NCBI RefSeq assembly: GCF_022095695.1
Contig: NZ_JAIFZM010000001.1
Span: 1-64,000 of the forward strand
Source of the DNA: Oceanobacillus jordanicus
Lineage (GTDB): Bacteria; Bacillota; Bacilli; Bacillales; Amphibacillaceae
Length of the DNA stretch: 64,000 nucleotides
Direction: 5' to 3'
Below, piece by piece: positions 26,106 to 35,896 of this stretch. Below the pieces are notes generated by a model. That model did no database searches. It was not told the DNA's origin and saw only the letters and a list, made by a program, of their open reading frames with translations. Every line of letters begins with the position of its first letter. Position 1 is the stretch's first letter. The position numbers and the translations under genes are program-made.

Positions 26106-26303
26106 ATGAAGGAGAAGCTTATTTCAGTTGTTGCTTTTTTTATGCTGTTTTGGATCCTATTAAAAATCTTTGTATCTTACTGGGGGAGCTTTATACCGTA
26201 GACCCCTGTATCGGATCTATGGAGTTTATTGGTGGTTTTTATTCTTCTAGTTCCGTTGGCTGCCATATTAGCAAGGCTACTCGTCAACGCGATCCCGCGT
26301 TAA
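26106..26303 (+). pseudogene. small two-helix membrane protein interrupted by an amber codon
   Basis: A good GGGAGG site precedes the ATG at 26106. The frame gives a membrane helix (VVAFFMLFWILLKIFV), then a TAG at 26199-26201, and continues in the same frame for 33 codons with a second helix (LLVVFILLVPLAAILARLL) before TAA. The two halves fit one 65-residue membrane protein, so a single base change or sequencing error seems to have broken it. It lies just before rlmH. Confidence 0.6.
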
Positions 26304-26361
26304 CTATAGAATAACTGTGGTAAAATATAGGGAATAAAAGACGGCAAAGGATGTAGCTACA

Positions 26362-26841
26362 ATGAAAATAACCCTCGTATCAGTTGGAAAATTAAAAGAA
26401 AAATACCTCAAGCAAGGCATACAGGAATATTTGAAGCGGTTGAGTGCATATGCCAAGGTAGATATTGTGGAAGTCGCTGATGAAAAGGCTCCAGAGAATA
26501 TGAGTGATGCAGAAATGCTAGAAGTGAAACGAAAAGAAGGCGAGCGCATCCTCTCCCATATTAGCCAGGATACCTATGTCATCACCCTCGAGATCAACGG
26601 AAAGATGCTAAGCTCTGAACAGCTTGCAGCAAAAATGGACGAGCTTGCGACCTATGGGAAAAGCAAGATAGCTTTTGTGATTGGCGGATCATTGGGGATT
26701 AGTGAAGATGTGCAAAAACGAAGTGATTTGGCTTTGTCTTTTTCTAAAATGACGTTTCCTCATCAGGTTATAAGGTTGGTATTATTGGAGCAGGTTTATC
26801 GGGCGTTTCGGATAAATCGAGGTGAACCTTACCACAAATAG
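26362..26841 (+). CDS. rlmH: 23S rRNA (pseudouridine1915-N3)-methyltransferase RlmH
   Basis: A 159-residue SPOUT methyltransferase that methylates pseudouridine 1915 in 23S rRNA helix 69. Typical features are the [23 protein letters not shown] start, [10 protein letters not shown] (SAM-binding knot), [22 protein letters not shown] and the C-terminal GEPYHK. In staphylococci (as orfX) its last codons form the attachment site of SCC elements. Here the accessory island begins directly after the stop codon, and a decayed copy of this gene lies at 58.6-59.0 kb. Confidence 0.95.
   Translation: MKITLVSVGKLKEKYLKQGIQEYLKRLSAYAKVDIVEVADEKAPENMSDAEMLEVKRKEGERILSHISQDTYVITLEINGKMLSSEQLAAKMDELATYGKSKIAFVIGGSLGISEDVQKRSDLALSFSKMTFPHQVIRLVLLEQVYRAFRINRGEPYHK
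26824..26841 (+). repeat. putative left attachment-site repeat, end of rlmH
   Basis: GAACCTTACCACAAATAG encodes the last residues of RlmH. It recurs at 58981-58998 with one difference, in direct orientation. The position equals the SCC attachment site of staphylococcal rlmH. Confidence 0.55.
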
Positions 26842-26981
26842 GTAGCGGTTTTCTTTAAAATTTAATCCCCTAAGTATGAGGGGAGAGCTTTTCGTAACCA
26901 TATTATGTAGTGAGGAGTCATCTGGACTTCTGCTACTTTCTGGTATATGGGCAATAAAAGAAAATTGAATATCTTTTAATT

Positions 26982-27203
26982 CTAGAATTCTTTTAGTTGC
27001 TCTTTTAAGAAGTCTGTACTAACTTCTTTCATTATATTTTCATTCGTTTCTTGTGTGTTCTGTAATTTTGATAATGTATGCTTTAAGTCATATTCCTCTT
27101 CTCTTAGTTCTGCAATTCTTATTTTAGCTTCTTCACGAGTATAAAAACCGGATCCCGTTATTACCTCATCTTGAATCACTTTCTTTTGAATTCTTTTAAA
27201 TCA
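26982..27203 (-). pseudogene. possible C-terminal relic of a large serine recombinase
   Basis: An open frame of about 74 codons without a good start. It reads KKVIQDEVITGSGFYTREEAKIRIAELREEEYDL in pieces, then a coiled-coil-like tail. This resembles the helical hinge and coiled coil near the C terminus of large serine recombinases, the class that includes the Ccr enzymes of SCC elements. Only the tail is left. The assignment is by eye and weak, but the place, 140 bases after rlmH, fits. Confidence 0.35.
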
Positions 27204-27604
27204 AGGGATTAGCATGTGTTGATAAATCAACATTCTTACTAAGTAATAGAGGGTTGGAGCATCAGTGTCAGAATGACGGTTTTTCATTACCCGAAGGGAT
27301 TTAGTCTAACGTAATGACAGATTTTTAATGTTTTTACTCATGAAGATTGACATAGCCGGGGCACGAATATTTATAGAAAGAATAATAACTAGTACCTAGT
27401 AGGGGCAGGAAATTTTTATTATTTTCTCTTTTCTATATGGAACTTTTATTTGAGTGTTTTAATTTCTATTTAGAGTGTCAAAGGAGCAATCCTCTCTGAA
27501 GACCATCTTTATAACCTCTCGATTTTATAAGAATTTACCGCAAATCTTTTTACGGAATCTATCAAATCGTTACGATATGCGCAAGGAAGAGATAGACAAT
27601 TTAG

Positions 27605-27799
27605 TGGAGGACTAGTAGTGACAGGTACGCTTCTGATGAAGAAACCCAACAGATAATTAAAGAAGACGCGGACATGAATATGTCTGAAAATGCGTATATT
27701 GTGAAGAGTCACGCGGAGTGCGCGTTGACAGAGTTAACCCTAAATAATGAAGTGCGTTTTATGCTCCCTCAGACTAATGGTTCGGGGGATTTTTGACCT
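27605..27799 (+). pseudogene. hydrophilic reading-frame relic
   Basis: A stop-to-stop frame of about 64 codons without a start or ribosome site, containing SDEETQQIIKEDADMNMSEN and AYIVKSHAE. This faintly recalls ribbon-helix-helix or mobilisation proteins. It may be the end of a broken mobile-element gene. Confidence 0.25.
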
Positions 27800-27923
27800 C
27801 CGAGGTCTAACTTTCTCGCGGTAGATAACATAATATTTGAGTTGAAAAGGTAATTACATTTCGAGTATAAATAGGCATTTCAATAAGCTTGTGGTAAAAT
27901 AAGAAGAAAAAGTAGGTGAGAAA

Positions 27924-28136
27924 ATGGATAGTCAAGATAAATTACAAAAACAGCCTATGGACTTTTATAATATGTCAAATTTTTTAAAAGGACAATCTTC
28001 GAAATTAATAACTAAATTATCTGATGAGGATAGGACAGCTTTCGTTTTAAAAAATGGAAAGCCTATTGCTGTTCTAATTTCTAATGAACGCTATGAAAGG
28101 CTTTTAAAATCAGGAATTGATATAGCAGAATATTAA
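27924..28136 (+). CDS. Phd/YefM-type antitoxin-like protein
   Basis: 70 residues. The pattern MSNFLKGQSSKLITKLS, then AFVLKNGKPIAVLISNERYERLLK, is that of Phd/YefM antitoxins, whose N terminus binds DNA and whose C terminus wraps a toxin. No toxin gene is next to it; instead the type I methyltransferase gene starts 20 bases later on the same strand. It may therefore serve as the operon's regulator. AGGTGAG precedes the start. Confidence 0.75.
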   Translation: MDSQDKLQKQPMDFYNMSNFLKGQSSKLITKLSDEDRTAFVLKNGKPIAVLISNERYERLLKSGIDIAEY

Positions 28137-28155
28137 AGACAGTGAGGTTAAAAAA

Positions 28156-30846
28156 ATGGCAGTAAAAAAATCAGAATTGTATTCTCTATTATGGGAGGCT
28201 TGTAATAAATTAAGAGGTGGTGTGGAACCGTCAAGATACAAAGACTACGTTCTTGTATTATTATTTTTTAAATATGTATCAGATAGATACAAAGGACAAC
28301 GCTTTGCTGAGTTTACAGTAAGTGAAGGCGCATCATTTGATGACTTGATTGCTGCAAAAGGTAAAAGCGATGTTGGTGAGCGAGTAGATAAAATAATTCA
28401 AAAATTCTTAGAAGAGAACCGTCTTCAAGGTTCTTTACCTGATGTTAGTTTTAATAATCCAGATGAACTAGGTTCTGGTAAGGAACTAGTTGATAAAGTT
28501 TCTGGACTTATTGCTATATTCCAAAACCCTGCTATCGACTTCAAAAATAACAGAGCTAGTGGCGATGACATCATCGGAGATGCTTATGAGTATTTCATGA
28601 TGAAATTTGCTCAAGAGTCTGGTAAGAGCAAGGGACAATTCTATACGCCCAGTGAGGTATCACGTATTATTGCTAGGCTTATCGGTATTGGTGACATTAA
28701 ACAAGAAATGGGCAAAAAGTGGACGCTTCATGACCCTGCAGCGGGGAGTGGTTCTTTACTAATTCGTGCAGCAGATGAAGCTCCTACAGATGAAAATGGT
28801 GACTCTATCGTTACAATATTCGGACAAGAAAAATACCCTGATACTGCAGGTTTGGCAAAGATGAACTTTATCCTTCACAATAAAGGTACAGGTGAAATTA
28901 AGAGCGGTAATACATTAGCAAACCCCGCATATACGGATGATTTTGGTGGACTTAAGAAATTTGACTTTATTGTTATGAATCCACCATTCTCAGATAAGGA
29001 TTGGATTGATGGAATTAAACCATCAGAAGATAAATATAAAAGGTTCGATGGTTATGGCATTCCACCAGAGAAGAGTGGTGACTATGCTTGGTTTTTACAT
29101 GTTTTAAAGGCATTAGAGAGTAATGGTAAGGCAGGCATTATTCTACCTCATGGTGTACTGTTTAGAGGGAACGCTGAAGCAACTATCAGAAAAGCAGTTC
29201 TTGATAAGCGATATATCAAGGGTATCGTTGGGTTGCCTGCAAACTTATTTTATGGTACAGGAATTCCTGCTAGTATCATCATCATTGATAAAGAGAATGC
29301 TGATAAACGTGAAGGTATCTTTATGATTGATGCAAGCCATGGATTTATGAAAGACGGAAATAAGAACCGTCTTCGTGAACAAGATATTGAAAAGATAGTA
29401 CAAACCTTTGTTAATAAAGAGGAAATTGAGGGATACTCTCACTTTATTACTTATAAAGAAATTTTAAAAGAAAACGATGGAAATCTAAATGTGCCTCGTT
29501 ATATTCAAAAATCTGATGATACATTGCCACAAAACATCACATCACATCTTAAAGGTGGTATTCCAGAAGCTGATATTGATTCAATAGAAAGGTTATGGAA
29601 AGTATCACCGCAGTTAAAGCAAAAGATTTTTAAATGTAATGATGGAAAAGACAGTATCTATACCCTTGCAATTTCACCAAATGAGATAGAAACGGTTATC
29701 TCTGAAGATGAAAAGATCAAGAGCGAAAAGGAAAACGAATGCGGAGAGTTATTCAGTGCATGGCGAAATGAAATAAAAGATATGATGCTAAACATCAATG
29801 CAGATATAAATCCAAAAGAGTTAATCCGTAATATTGGTTTACAAATATTACACAGATTTGAGTCAGCGCAACTTTTAGATAATTACGATGTGTATGACTT
29901 TCTGCTTAATTACTGGAATGAGAGTATGCAAGATGATGTATATATAATTAAAGCTAGTGGGTATGAGGCAGGTGGTGAAGTTGAATATGTATATGCTCAA
30001 AAGAAACAAAAAGACGAGAGCGGTGAAACTGTATCAGTTGATGATACTACTAAAATGAAATCTTTTGAAGGGGCGCTAATTTCAAGAGAGGTTATTGAAA
30101 ATGAGTATTTTGAAAAAGAGCTATTAGCACTTAAAGATCTAATTGAAAAGTCAGCATTGCTTGAATCTGAACTCGATGAAATGCGTGAAGAAGAATCGGG
30201 AGAGGACGGTTTACTTGTAAATGCCTTAAATGAAAAAGGAGACAGTATTCCTAAGGCGAATCTTAATAAGCAAATTAAGGAACTCGAGAGTAGAAAGACA
30301 TCATCTGTAATGAGCGACATTACAAAACTGATTGAATTATTGGATGTAGGCGACACAGACGAAATGGAAAAAACCGTAAAAGCTAATAGCGAGCTAAAGG
30401 GTTACGAACTTAGAAATAAGAATGGTTCATTTGGTAAGTCTAAGTTAAAAGCGGCCTTAAAAGATGCAATTCATAATGCAGTCATGCCCGAAGTTTATGC
30501 TGATGAATATAAAGCATTGCTTGCATTTCAAGCGAAGATGACAGAAAAGGAAGAAGTCGACAAAGCAGTAAAAGAAACACAAAAAGCGTTTGAAGAGCTA
30601 GTGCTTGAAAAATATGGGGAACTATCAGTAGATGAAATTAAGTATTTGCTTTTTGATAAGAAGTGGATGGCAAAGCTTGAGGATGATATTACTGATGCGA
30701 TAGATCAAGTACTAAATGATCTTGCATCAAGAGTTGTACTAATTGCAAAACGCTACGAGCATACTTTAAGTGAGCTTGAGGAAAAAGTAGTTCAGTCTAA
30801 AGTAAGAGTAAAATCTGCTTTAGAAAGGATGGGGTACTCATGGTAA
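28156..30846 (+). CDS. hsdM: type I restriction-modification methyltransferase subunit HsdM
   Basis: 896 residues; makes N6-methyladenine in the target site as part of the HsdM2S and HsdR2M2S complexes. An N-terminal helical HsdM_N domain (about 5-150) precedes the methyltransferase domain, with the SAM motif I DPAAGSGSL near 193-201 and catalytic motif IV NPPF near 275-278. The C-terminal 400 residues are a long, charged, mostly helical extension (many Glu/Lys repeats), making it much longer than EcoKI HsdM (about 530). Its stop overlaps the hsdS start by 7 bases. Confidence 0.93.
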   Translation: MAVKKSELYSLLWEACNKLRGGVEPSRYKDYVLVLLFFKYVSDRYKGQRFAEFTVSEGASFDDLIAAKGKSDVGERVDKIIQKFLEENRLQGSLPDVSFNNPDELGSGKELVDKVSGLIAIFQNPAIDFKNNRASGDDIIGDAYEYFMMKFAQESGKSKGQFYTPSEVSRIIARLIGIGDIKQEMGKKWTLHDPAAGSGSLLIRAADEAPTDENGDSIVTIFGQEKYPDTAGLAKMNFILHNKGTGEIKSGNTLANPAYTDDFGGLKKFDFIVMNPPFSDKDWIDGIKPSEDKYKRFDGYGIPPEKSGDYAWFLHVLKALESNGKAGIILPHGVLFRGNAEATIRKAVLDKRYIKGIVGLPANLFYGTGIPASIIIIDKENADKREGIFMIDASHGFMKDGNKNRLREQDIEKIVQTFVNKEEIEGYSHFITYKEILKENDGNLNVPRYIQKSDDTLPQNITSHLKGGIPEADIDSIERLWKVSPQLKQKIFKCNDGKDSIYTLAISPNEIETVISEDEKIKSEKENECGELFSAWRNEIKDMMLNINADINPKELIRNIGLQILHRFESAQLLDNYDVYDFLLNYWNESMQDDVYIIKASGYEAGGEVEYVYAQKKQKDESGETVSVDDTTKMKSFEGALISREVIENEYFEKELLALKDLIEKSALLESELDEMREEESGEDGLLVNALNEKGDSIPKANLNKQIKELESRKTSSVMSDITKLIELLDVGDTDEMEKTVKANSELKGYELRNKNGSFGKSKLKAALKDAIHNAVMPEVYADEYKALLAFQAKMTEKEEVDKAVKETQKAFEELVLEKYGELSVDEIKYLLFDKKWMAKLEDDITDAIDQVLNDLASRVVLIAKRYEHTLSELEEKVVQSKVRVKSALERMGYSW

Positions 30847-32039
30847 CTTATCCTGAGGATTGGAAAGCTTTGCAATTAAAGGACATTGGCAATATACAAA
30901 TGTGTCGAAGAATTTTCCAATACCAGACTAAAAAAAATGGTCAAATTCCTTTTTATAAGATAGGGACTTTTGGTAGAAATGCGGATGCATATATTTCGAG
31001 AGAACTCTTTGAACAGTTTAGAAAGATGTATCCATATCCTTCAAAAGGTGATGTTCTATTATCTGCTGCTGGGACGGTAGGAAAAGTAGTTTTATTTGAT
31101 GGACGTGAATCGTATTTTCAAGACTCTAATATTGTTTGGCTCAAAGTAGATGAAAGTAAAATAGATAAAAGGTTCTTATACTATTTTTATAAATCTTTTC
31201 CTTGGAAGGCTTTAGAAGGAACAACTATCCGAAGACTTTATAACAATATAATATTAAATACAGACATTTTTCTTCCTCCTCTCTTAGAACAACAAGTCAT
31301 CGCCTCAGTTTTATCAGATTTCGATGTGCATATCGACAACCTAACCGAACTAATAGAAAAGAAAAAAGCTATTCGTGCTGGTGCTTTGGAGGATTTGGTT
31401 AGTGGTAATACTAGACTTGGTGGATTTGATGGAGAGTGGGAAACTGTTGCATTTAACGATGTAATTACGCCTAAGGCTAGAATAGGTTGGCAAGGTTTAA
31501 AGAAAGGTGAGTATTTGAAGCGTGGTTACAGTTATTTAATAGGAGGTACAGATTTTCAACGTGGAACTATAAATCTCAATGATATTTCATATGTAACTAA
31601 AGGTAGGTACGAAATGGATTCTAACATTCAAGTGGAACAAGATGATGTACTTGTTACAAAAGATGGAACAATCGGCAAGGTTGCTTTAGTCCCTGAAATT
31701 AGTAAACCCGCAACATTAAATAGTGGTGTATTTGTATTTAAAACTAAGGAACGGTTGAAATCAATATTTTTATTTAGGATACTAATGTCGTCAGTTTTTA
31801 GAGATTTCATAGCAATTCTTTCAGCTGGTTCGACAATTAAACATCTATATCAAAAGGATCTTAAAAACTTTGAATTTAAAATTCCTGTTGATGTCGCGGA
31901 ACAACAAGCCATCGCTCAAGTCCTAACAGCGATGGATGAAGAAATCGAGTCACTTGAAACTGAAAAAGTCAAGATGATGGGTATTAGAAAAGGTGCAATG
32001 GATGACCTTTTAACTGGTCGTGTACGTCTTAAAGTATAA
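30840..32039 (+). CDS. hsdS: type I restriction-modification specificity subunit HsdS
   Basis: 399 residues. Two target-recognition domains (about 5-150 and 200-360) are each followed by a conserved helical spacer: LLEQQVIASVLSDFDVHIDNL..KKKAIRAGALEDLVSG and EQQAIAQVLTAMDEEIESLETEK..IRKGAMDDLLTGRVRL. The first domain reads each half of a bipartite target. Both recognition domains seem intact. It is translationally coupled to hsdM. Confidence 0.92.
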   Translation: MVTYPEDWKALQLKDIGNIQMCRRIFQYQTKKNGQIPFYKIGTFGRNADAYISRELFEQFRKMYPYPSKGDVLLSAAGTVGKVVLFDGRESYFQDSNIVWLKVDESKIDKRFLYYFYKSFPWKALEGTTIRRLYNNIILNTDIFLPPLLEQQVIASVLSDFDVHIDNLTELIEKKKAIRAGALEDLVSGNTRLGGFDGEWETVAFNDVITPKARIGWQGLKKGEYLKRGYSYLIGGTDFQRGTINLNDISYVTKGRYEMDSNIQVEQDDVLVTKDGTIGKVALVPEISKPATLNSGVFVFKTKERLKSIFLFRILMSSVFRDFIAILSAGSTIKHLYQKDLKNFEFKIPVDVAEQQAIAQVLTAMDEEIESLETEKVKMMGIRKGAMDDLLTGRVRLKV

Positions 32040-32052
32040 GGAGGTTAAGTTT

Positions 32053-35000
32053 ATGTCTGTAGATTTGGAAAGAAAATTACAAAACAAAGTCCTCCACTGG
32101 TTAATAGATGAAGAGAAAGATGGTGGCTTAGGTTACACATATCTTGGCAATCTTGAAGACCAAGACAACACACCAATTAAAGAGGATTTGCTTAAGAAGA
32201 ATCTTGAAAATCGTGGCTACAATGAAGATCAAATTTCAAAGGCAGTAACTGAAATAGTATCAAAAGCAAGCAATCAAGTAGACAATCTTTATCAAATTAA
32301 TAATGAAGTTTACTCTCTTCTTCGTTATGGTAAACAAGGTGTCAAAGATGAAAATAGAAATCGTCAAACGGTGCATTATATCGATTGGGATAATGTGGAA
32401 AATAATGATTTTCATGTTGCTGAAGAAGTAAGTGTTCGTTGCTTTGATCATGTGACAAGAAAGCGCCCCGATGTGGTGCTATTTATAAACGGCATTGCTC
32501 TGGGAGTGTTTGAATTAAAGCGTTCATGCGTAAGCATAGGCGAGGGCATCCGTCAAAACCTTACTAATCAAAAGAAAGAGTATATTCAAAGTTTCTTTAG
32601 CACTGTTCAATTACTTTTTGTCGGTAACGAAGCAGAGGGTCTTAAGTATGGGACAATTGAGACATCTGAGAAGTATTATCTAAAGTGGAAAGAAGATAAT
32701 AAAGCGACAGACGAACTATCTACTGCAGTCAAGAATATTCAATCTAAAGAAAAAAACAAGCTAAGAAATGCAATCGTTTCTCTTTGTCAAAAAGAACGCT
32801 TTTTGTCATTGATTCACGATTTCATTATCTTTGATGCAGGTGTGAAGAAGGTAGCTAGGCATAATCAATACTTCGCTAATATCGCAGCTAGAAAAAGGAT
32901 TCTTTCAGATGAAGGCGGTATTATCTGGAATACCCAAGGTTCAGGTAAGTCCTTGATTATGGTCTGGCTTACCAAGTGGATTATTGAAAATGTAGCAGAT
33001 AGCCGTGTAGTCATCATTACAGACCGTGACGAACTTGATGATCAAATAGAGAGCTTGTTTATTGATGTTAACGAGAAAGTAAAAAGAGCGAAAAGTACAT
33101 CCGATTTAAGAGATTTACTGAATAAAAATGAGGATTCTATCATATGCTCTTTGATTCACAAGTATGGGCATAATGCAGGTAAACAATCTGATGTGGATCA
33201 GTACCGTAAAGAATTATTGAAAAATTTGCCTGCTGACTTTAAAGCAAAAGGAAACATCATTGCTTTTATCGATGAGTGTCACCGTACAAATTCTGGGAAA
33301 TTGCACGAGGCTGTTAAGGTGCTTATGCCAGAATCTTTACTTATCGGTTTTACAGGAACACCACTTCTGAAAAAAGATAAATCTACTAGCATCGAAACTT
33401 TTGGTCCATATATCCATACCTATAAATTTAATGAGGGCGTAGAGGATGGAGTGGTTCTTGACTTGCGTTATGAGGCAAGAGATGTTGACCAAGAATTAAG
33501 CAATGAAAAAAAAGTTGATTTATGGTTCGATAATAAGACCACAGGCTTAACGGATAGAGCGAAGACAAAACTAAAGCAAAGTTGGACTTCTATCAATAAG
33601 TTATACAGTTCAAGACAAAGACTTGAAAAAATTGCTGGCGATATCATCTTTGATATGAATTTAAAACCACGTCTTAAAAAAGACCGTGGAACAGCTATGC
33701 TAGTTGCAAATAGTATTTACGAGGCTTGCAGATACTGGGATATCTTTACGAGCCACGGCTTTAATAGGTGCGCAATTGTTACTTCGTATGATGCTTCTGA
33801 TGCAAGTGTTAGAACTGCTACAAGCGACTTAAATTCAGAAGGTGAAGAAGAGTACAAGAAGTCCATTTATGAGCGTATGCTTAGAGGTAAAAAACTGTCT
33901 CAGTTCGAAAAAGAAGTAAAGGAGCAATTCAAAAAATACCCTGCCAAAATGAAACTTCTTATTGTGGTGGATAAACTTTTGACAGGTTTCGATGCTCCAA
34001 GTGCGACATACTTATATATCGACAAATCCATGAGAGACCACGACTTGTTCCAAGCGATCTGTAGAGTGAATAGACCAGATGGTGAGGATAAAGACTTTGG
34101 ATATATCGTTGATTATATGGACTTATTCCGTAATGTGCAACTTGCGGTTGCTGATTATACAACTGAGGCGTTTGATAACTTTGATAAAGAAGATGTTGAT
34201 GGACTTATTAAAAATCGTTATGATGAGGCGAAATCTGAAATGGTAGGTGCAATTGCATCGCTTAAGGATTTGTTTGAAAATGTCAATGCACCAAAAGAAG
34301 ACATAGATTATATTGAATATTTCTGTGGTGAAAATAGCGAGGATGATGAGAATACAGGTCGTAGAGATATTTTGTACGCTTTAACTGCCTCTTTGACTCG
34401 TTCATTTGCGAATTGTTGTGACAAACTTGTGAGCGACTATGATTATTCAGACGATCAAGTAAAACAACTTAGAAGTAATATTTCTGGATATAATAAAATA
34501 AAGGAAATGGTTAAACTTGCTAGCTGTGATTATATCGACCTAAAGCCCTACGAAGCTGATATGCGTTATATCCTTAACACCTACATCCGTGCAGATGATT
34601 CTAAAATAGTTAGCGAGCTTGGCAATATGTCATTGGTTGAGTTACTACTAGACAACACAACTACAACGCCAATAGATGCATTAGTGAAAGAACTGCCAGG
34701 AAGTGATAACGTAAAGGCTGAGACCATTGAAAATAACTTGCAACATGAAATCGTTAAGAAGATGTCTTCAAATAAAGTCTACTATGGTAAGCTATCGGAA
34801 ATGCTCCAAATAATCATTGACCAAAGACGAATTGAGGCTATGAGTTATGAGGAGTATCTTCGTCAAGTTGTAGAATTAGCACAGGCGATTTTACATCCGG
34901 AAGAAAATTCTGGTTACCCTGATGCTGTTAAAAATAGCGAAGCAAGAAGAGCTTTCTTTGACTACTTTGATAGAGATGAAAAACTGGCTGTAAATATTGA

Positions 35001-35178
35001 TAGTGCTATCCGTAATGCAATACGTCCTGATTGGTTGAGGAATTTCCAGAAACAACAAATTATAAGACTTGCTATATATCAAAATCTATTGGTATATGGT
35101 TATGACGAAGACGAAGCAACTGAAAAAACTAATGCCGTCTTCGATATAGCTGGAAGGCAGGTAGAATACGATGAGTAG
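32053..35178 (+). CDS. hsdR: type I restriction endonuclease subunit HsdR
   Basis: 1041 residues. The N-terminal nuclease has RPDVVLFINGIALGVFELKR (the D...ExK triad) near 145-165. The SF2 translocase motor follows with NTQGSGKS (about 292-299), FIDECHRT (about 403-410), GFTGTPLL, and motif VI-like QAICRVNRPDG near 670. It cuts DNA at a distance after ATP-driven translocation. The ATG at 32053 follows AAGGAGG; the frame reaches back into hsdS. Its stop overlaps the next start by eight bases. Confidence 0.94.
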   Translation: MSVDLERKLQNKVLHWLIDEEKDGGLGYTYLGNLEDQDNTPIKEDLLKKNLENRGYNEDQISKAVTEIVSKASNQVDNLYQINNEVYSLLRYGKQGVKDENRNRQTVHYIDWDNVENNDFHVAEEVSVRCFDHVTRKRPDVVLFINGIALGVFELKRSCVSIGEGIRQNLTNQKKEYIQSFFSTVQLLFVGNEAEGLKYGTIETSEKYYLKWKEDNKATDELSTAVKNIQSKEKNKLRNAIVSLCQKERFLSLIHDFIIFDAGVKKVARHNQYFANIAARKRILSDEGGIIWNTQGSGKSLIMVWLTKWIIENVADSRVVIITDRDELDDQIESLFIDVNEKVKRAKSTSDLRDLLNKNEDSIICSLIHKYGHNAGKQSDVDQYRKELLKNLPADFKAKGNIIAFIDECHRTNSGKLHEAVKVLMPESLLIGFTGTPLLKKDKSTSIETFGPYIHTYKFNEGVEDGVVLDLRYEARDVDQELSNEKKVDLWFDNKTTGLTDRAKTKLKQSWTSINKLYSSRQRLEKIAGDIIFDMNLKPRLKKDRGTAMLVANSIYEACRYWDIFTSHGFNRCAIVTSYDASDASVRTATSDLNSEGEEEYKKSIYERMLRGKKLSQFEKEVKEQFKKYPAKMKLLIVVDKLLTGFDAPSATYLYIDKSMRDHDLFQAICRVNRPDGEDKDFGYIVDYMDLFRNVQLAVADYTTEAFDNFDKEDVDGLIKNRYDEAKSEMVGAIASLKDLFENVNAPKEDIDYIEYFCGENSEDDENTGRRDILYALTASLTRSFANCCDKLVSDYDYSDDQVKQLRSNISGYNKIKEMVKLASCDYIDLKPYEADMRYILNTYIRADDSKIVSELGNMSLVELLLDNTTTTPIDALVKELPGSDNVKAETIENNLQHEIVKKMSSNKVYYGKLSEMLQIIIDQRRIEAMSYEEYLRQVVELAQAILHPEENSGYPDAVKNSEARRAFFDYFDRDEKLAVNIDSAIRNAIRPDWLRNFQKQQIIRLAIYQNLLVYGYDEDEATEKTNAVFDIAGRQVEYDE

Positions 35179-35893
35179 TGAAGCAATAATTGGTGGCATG
35201 CCAATAGAAATTATCAAAAAGAAAAATCTTAAAAATCTTTATATAAGAGTTAATCCGCCAGAAGGAAATGTAACTGTCAGTACTCCTAGCGATTATCCTG
35301 ATGAAGAAATAAGGCTTTTTGTTTTGAAGAAAATGCCAGAGATTACCAAGGTGAGAGATAGGATGTTGGCACAACCACGTCAAACTGAACGTGAATATGT
35401 ATCTGGCGAATCACATTATTTATGGGGAAAGCCGTACCGTTTGCAGGTCGTCTATGAAGGAAACAAATACGAAATTACTAAACTACCAAATAAGATTATT
35501 TTAACTGCACCCGAAAGATCAACCAAAGAATCTAGGGAGAGTGCTTTTAACGAATGGTACAGAGAAGAACTTAAACGAGTATTGAATGGTGTTATTTCAA
35601 CGTGCGAGTCAAAGACAAATCTGCATGCTAATGAATATAAAATAAAGAACATGAGGACAAAGTGGGGCGCTTGTAATATTAATAAAAAAAGAATATGGAT
35701 TAATTTGCAGCTTGCTAAAAAGCCAGTTGAATGTCTTGAGTATGTAGTTATTCATGAACTGGTACACTTGATAGAAAAGAATCACACTAATAGATTCCAT
35801 GCACTTGTTGAGGAGTTCTACCCTACTTGGAAAGAGGCAAGAAAGCTATTAGCAGAGATGCCTTTAGATTATATTGAAAAAGGAGAAGGGTAG
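35171..35893 (+). CDS. YgjP-like (DUF45) zinc metallopeptidase
   Basis: 240 residues. The zinc site HELVHLIEKNHTNRFH lies near 195-210, preceded by the family segment MRTKWGACNINKKRIWINLQL. YgjP/WLM proteins often sit next to hsdR genes; their substrate is unknown. It overlaps hsdR by eight bases, so translation is coupled and a link with the restriction system is likely. Confidence 0.88.
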   Translation: MSSEAIIGGMPIEIIKKKNLKNLYIRVNPPEGNVTVSTPSDYPDEEIRLFVLKKMPEITKVRDRMLAQPRQTEREYVSGESHYLWGKPYRLQVVYEGNKYEITKLPNKIILTAPERSTKESRESAFNEWYREELKRVLNGVISTCESKTNLHANEYKIKNMRTKWGACNINKKRIWINLQLAKKPVECLEYVVIHELVHLIEKNHTNRFHALVEEFYPTWKEARKLLAEMPLDYIEKGEG

Positions 35894-35896
35894 AGG

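Larger units (their letters stand above)
26842..27923. other. accessory junction region without an intact gene
   Basis: About 1 kb after rlmH. Apart from the fragments at 26982-27203 and 27605-27799 I see no gene. A GC-rich patch (CGGGGGATTTTTGACCTCCGAGG) near 27782-27804 may be a weak hairpin terminator. The promoter of the following operon should lie near 27840-27900. Confidence 0.5.

Noticed and set aside
26081-26314. 77-codon reading frame starting with GTG
   Set aside because: The frame lacks a membrane-protein pattern and competes with the ATG 26106 frame, which has the ribosome site and clear helices.
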